Positions 60,621-64,000 of a stretch of 64,000 bases of DNA are shown here, one piece after another; position 1 is the first letter of the stretch; each line of letters begins with the position of its first letter. This DNA is from Trematomus loennbergii (Eukaryota; Chordata; Actinopteri; Perciformes; Nototheniidae), in the NCBI GenBank assembly GCA_012861695.1, contig JAAOOA010000056.1:6240207-6304206 (forward strand), written 5' to 3'. The translations under genes and the position numbers were made by a program. The notes under the pieces were generated by a model. That model did not search any database, was not told where the DNA came from, and saw nothing but the letters and a program-made list of their open reading frames with translations.

Positions 60621-63600
60621 TATTAGAACTACTACATCCAATATGAACTTTCTTTATAATATAGGAGAACCTTCAAATAATATTTCCGTAATTTCCCGCA
60701 GCCTCTTTAAAACAACACAGAGTGTAGGTGAAAGGATTTGGGGACAGAGGAACTACGGAAGATTTAACGTGCGGAAACTAGGCTTCCCTAGCAAACACTG
60801 CTTTGTGACCAAAAGCAATCTCTTTGCAACTTTGCGACTGGCCCGAGAAGACATGGTGGACATGCAGGGACATGCTGATCTGCACAGATGTTCTCCCTCA
60901 TATCCACAAGCGTGTGACCGAGTCACTGGTTCGCCCTCGCCTGGCGCCCGCTTACGCAGCTTGCCTCTTGGTCCTTCCACATTACACGAGCGCCCTGTTT
61001 GATTGTGATGGGTCCTGAAGGCCAGGAGACATACGTGGCTGTAACAACATCAATGCGCTTCGCCAGGTTTTCAAGTCAGGGACATGTCTTATTATAATTA
61101 CTACCTATGTATTTTTTATTTGGCTCCAGAGAAACAAATCGTCACGATGCTCCCTGGACAGTCTTGAGTTTTTCCCATCCTCCCTCCTTCCTGTCCTCCT
61201 TTCCAGGAGAGGAGGGAACACTATGGTTTGGGAAGAAAGCGAGGCCAGCGGGGGCAGAATGGTGGGGGCAGCAGTGATCTGCAAATCATTTATTTACGTT
61301 TGGCATCTGCATAATGAGGCAAGGAGCCAATGGCAGCCCTGGCTGGCCGGAGACAGGGTGGCATGCCTTCAGTTTTAATGGGCACACTAAGGAAACTTCC
61401 AATCCTTCTTGACATTTCTCATAGCGAAATAAACGTGCTCTGGGTCAGAGTGTCTATTAGGAAGATAAGAGACGAACAAGTCAATTATACTTCAATGACT
61501 GCATAGCCAGGGGACCTCATTAACATGATCAGGGAGGTCCATGCTGCTGCAGCCCTCTCCTGTGTGTAGCTCCTGATTAAGTTGTGGAAGAATGACATGG
61601 CCCTTTTTTGCCTGCTTTATGTAGAAAAACACAAAGACGTAAATATATTCAAGCATACACATATACATGGCTCCACATGTACACACAGTTGCTCACGCAG
61701 ACATCGCTAGGACGCCGTGTCTGGCCAGCCAGCCAGAAACCGTTGACACATTCAAAAAAAGTGAGAGTCGAGCTCCATCAGGAGGTTGTGGGGAGGTTTC
61801 ATCTGCTGATAGGGTCACGGAAGTAGATGCTTTGGGAAAACATTTTGTGGCAGGGGATGTTGCGAGCTGTCATGCACAGCCTGGACGCATGGCCTAGGGT
61901 TGCAAGTGGAGGCTGGGTGGATGAGGGAAGGGGGGGCAGCAGGCGGGCGAGGCACGGGTTTAAAAAAGCAGAGCCTCGGGTTTGGTGGGCGGAGTGGTGC
62001 ATGTTCTTTCCCCCCTTCCACTCTGCGCCGGCTTGTTTCTCAGCGAGGACTCTGCGATCTGCTGACGTTGATGGGATGCGTGCAGACAGGGCACAGGAAG
62101 CACTGGCTTGTCTTTTCTAGTGTTTGCATAGTGTGCATCATATCCAGCCACTGCTCGGATAAGGCTCTAATTAATTTTTCACTGCCTATCTGGACCAGTG
62201 GGAATTGATCAGCAGTCGTCTTATCAGAGAGGAAAGTGTTGGCTTCTACCATTGACTGGAAGAAAAACTGTTCAGCTAAGCATGATATCCAGTCTATGCA
62301 AAAGAATATAAGCAGTATCAGGGAGTGACTTTAGCTACTGCACATGTATATTAATGAGAATATGTATATTAAATTAAATAAGTATACAATAATTTGCAAA
62401 CATTGGCTCGAATCAAGGACATGCTGCGTATTTTAGTTTCCACTGCAGTAATGTAAATTAAATTGATTTATATCGTACCTTTCTAGACCAGAAGACAAGT
62501 GCTTCTGAATAAAAGGACAGGAGCAACACATTAAATACAGACACAATAACAAAAGTAATACGAAGGATAGACATATAAAGTAAATAAAAAAACTGGAGAT
62601 AAAATCACTTCTTTAATCTAAATGCTATGCTAAAACCATTTGAAAACATTTGTAATTTAAATGATCTTGACAGATATGACGACTGCGCAATGATTCACTT
62701 TATCGGAGGGAATTATAATTGTTCACATAATTGCTGTCTCATATTACAATCCATTTTTTTCCAAGGATCTGTAACGAAAGAAGTGTTTTTCTCAAGTTTG
62801 ATGCATCCAAATTGTAAGTCGGAACACAATACTTCACTCATATTATGTATTTAACAATTGATGCGCCTACTGTGATTCTGATATTGTACTGGAAATGTCC
62901 CTGATCAGCTGTATTTAGAAACCATCTAAATTGATCTGATATATTTCAACCGGCCAATTGGGATCCTTTCCAGAATCAAGCTTGTTTGCTGTCATTTTAA
63001 GAAGGTTAGCATGTTCGTGACCATGAAGAAGAGAGGAGAGGAGACAGTAACAAGCCTTTGTCCACAGGCACACCAAGCACACACAAAGGCATCCCACTAG
63101 GAAAGGTCCCGGACATATCTGCTCACATACCTCCATTATTGCTCTCTGAAACATGAATGATTTGATTATTTGATGACAGCTTATTTCTTAAATCTGTTTC
63201 GGCACCATATGTGTCTAATATGCGGCTCGCCCGCCATATGAATGCCTTGCCCTGGGCTCTGAGGGAGGCCAGTGCAGTTTTCAAACCTGGAGGGAGGATT
63301 GGCTTGTGAACTCAGACAAGCATACCGTGCTGGGCAAAAGCGCATCGGACTGGATTCAAGTGCATGTTCAAGGAAACATCAATTGCTCTGCATCCTGTCC
63401 TCTCTTTCTCTTTTATTATGAATTAATAATGCTGCTTAAGGCTATAAGAACTGTTTTTGAATGTCTTGGCCTCAGAACCAACCAAATCAAGCAGAATAAA
63501 CCTATGGAAAGCCTCGGTTTCATGATGTCCCTTTGCCCTCCTGAGGAAGTATTCTCGTTATCATAATTGGTTCCTCTGTCTTTTCCCTTGCAGGAGTTTT

Positions 63601-64000
63601 CCAAATGACAATGCTTCACGATTCAAACTTACTTTAACCAGCCTTGCAACCAGTGTCTCATCTGATTGGATGACAGAGACGCCCCGACGAAAAACCATGG
63701 CAGACTGTAAATACTGTCATGGGCAGGTTTTTAATTAATTGAATGAATTTCTTACATAATTTGCTTTCCATCAGCCTTGATAAAGTTTTACAGAAAGAAA
63801 ATAAAAGTCTTTGGTGAGAGAAATATTTAAATAGAGAAAAATCAAAGAAAGATACATCAATTAGGTATATTTTAGTCAAATCAATTATGTTTACATCACT
63901 GCGAAAAATAAATATATATTAATTTTTCTAAATAAAAAGCTATTATGCATATTCAAAAAATCTTAAAAAGTGATAATTAAATATATATAATGCCAATAAT
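60621..64000. other. Gene-free stretch with a possible conserved non-coding block
   Basis: No supported coding exon. 61262-61440 (GGCATCTGCATAATGAGGCA and CCAATGGCAGCCCTGGCTGG) has balanced composition without repeat features and looks like candidate regulatory DNA. The open frame at 60577-61002 starts inside the repeat at 60415-60620 and has no recognisable domain. Confidence 0.35.

Noticed and set aside
60577..61002. 141-codon open frame as a gene
   Set aside because: It begins in an interspersed repeat and has no recognisable domain or splice context.
1..64000. CRISPR arrays, phage or bacterial defence systems, rRNA or tRNA genes
   Set aside because: Spliced animal genes and fish repeats throughout; no regularly spaced repeats with unique spacers and no RNA gene that I could fold.

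Overview
The window is nuclear genomic DNA from a teleost fish. Two spliced protein-coding genes lie on the + strand in the first third, with short GT-AG introns. The rest is dominated by fish-type transposable elements: hAT, Harbinger-like and TTAA-target MITEs, L2/CR1-type LINEs and a Ty3/gypsy-like solo LTR. There is nothing prokaryotic, no CRISPR array and no operon.

Layout. (1) 246-303 is the last coding exon of an upstream gene whose C-terminus looks like a rhodanese domain (a TSTD-type sulfurtransferase; TSTD3 lies near PRDM13 in human). (2) 4232-9515 is an 11-exon intermediate filament gene with a TATA box, a complete rod, a long glycine-rich tail and a desmin/vimentin-like C-terminal motif. 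It is closest in feel to the teleost thread-keratin group. (3) 9516-15317 is intergenic and holds the likely upstream control region of the next gene. (4) 15318-20721 is prdm13: a PR domain plus four zinc fingers over four coding exons, followed by a long 3'UTR. (5) 24.3-37.7 kb is a dense, layered transposon cluster. Several target-site duplications and one intact empty site let the order of insertion be read. (6) 37.7-64 kb has no gene I can support. It contains scattered MITEs, a second LINE near 47.6-49.2 kb, small duplications and possibly conserved non-coding DNA.

The main result of close reading is that both genes are complete in content but broken in frame. Each carries four 1-base frame breaks, seven of them in homonucleotide runs and one at an AA dinucleotide. 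Correcting them gives total lengths divisible by three (762 and 628 codons before the stop) with no in-frame stops. Because prdm13 is an essential-type neural regulator and every zinc ligand is intact, I read these as consensus errors of a long-read assembly, not as pseudogenes. Anyone running automated annotation here will get fragmented models.

I did not find a convincing previously undescribed biological system. The most informative non-gene structures are nested transposons with paralogous empty sites, uncharacterised TTAA- and TATA-target elements, perfect short hairpins, and candidate prdm13 regulatory DNA.
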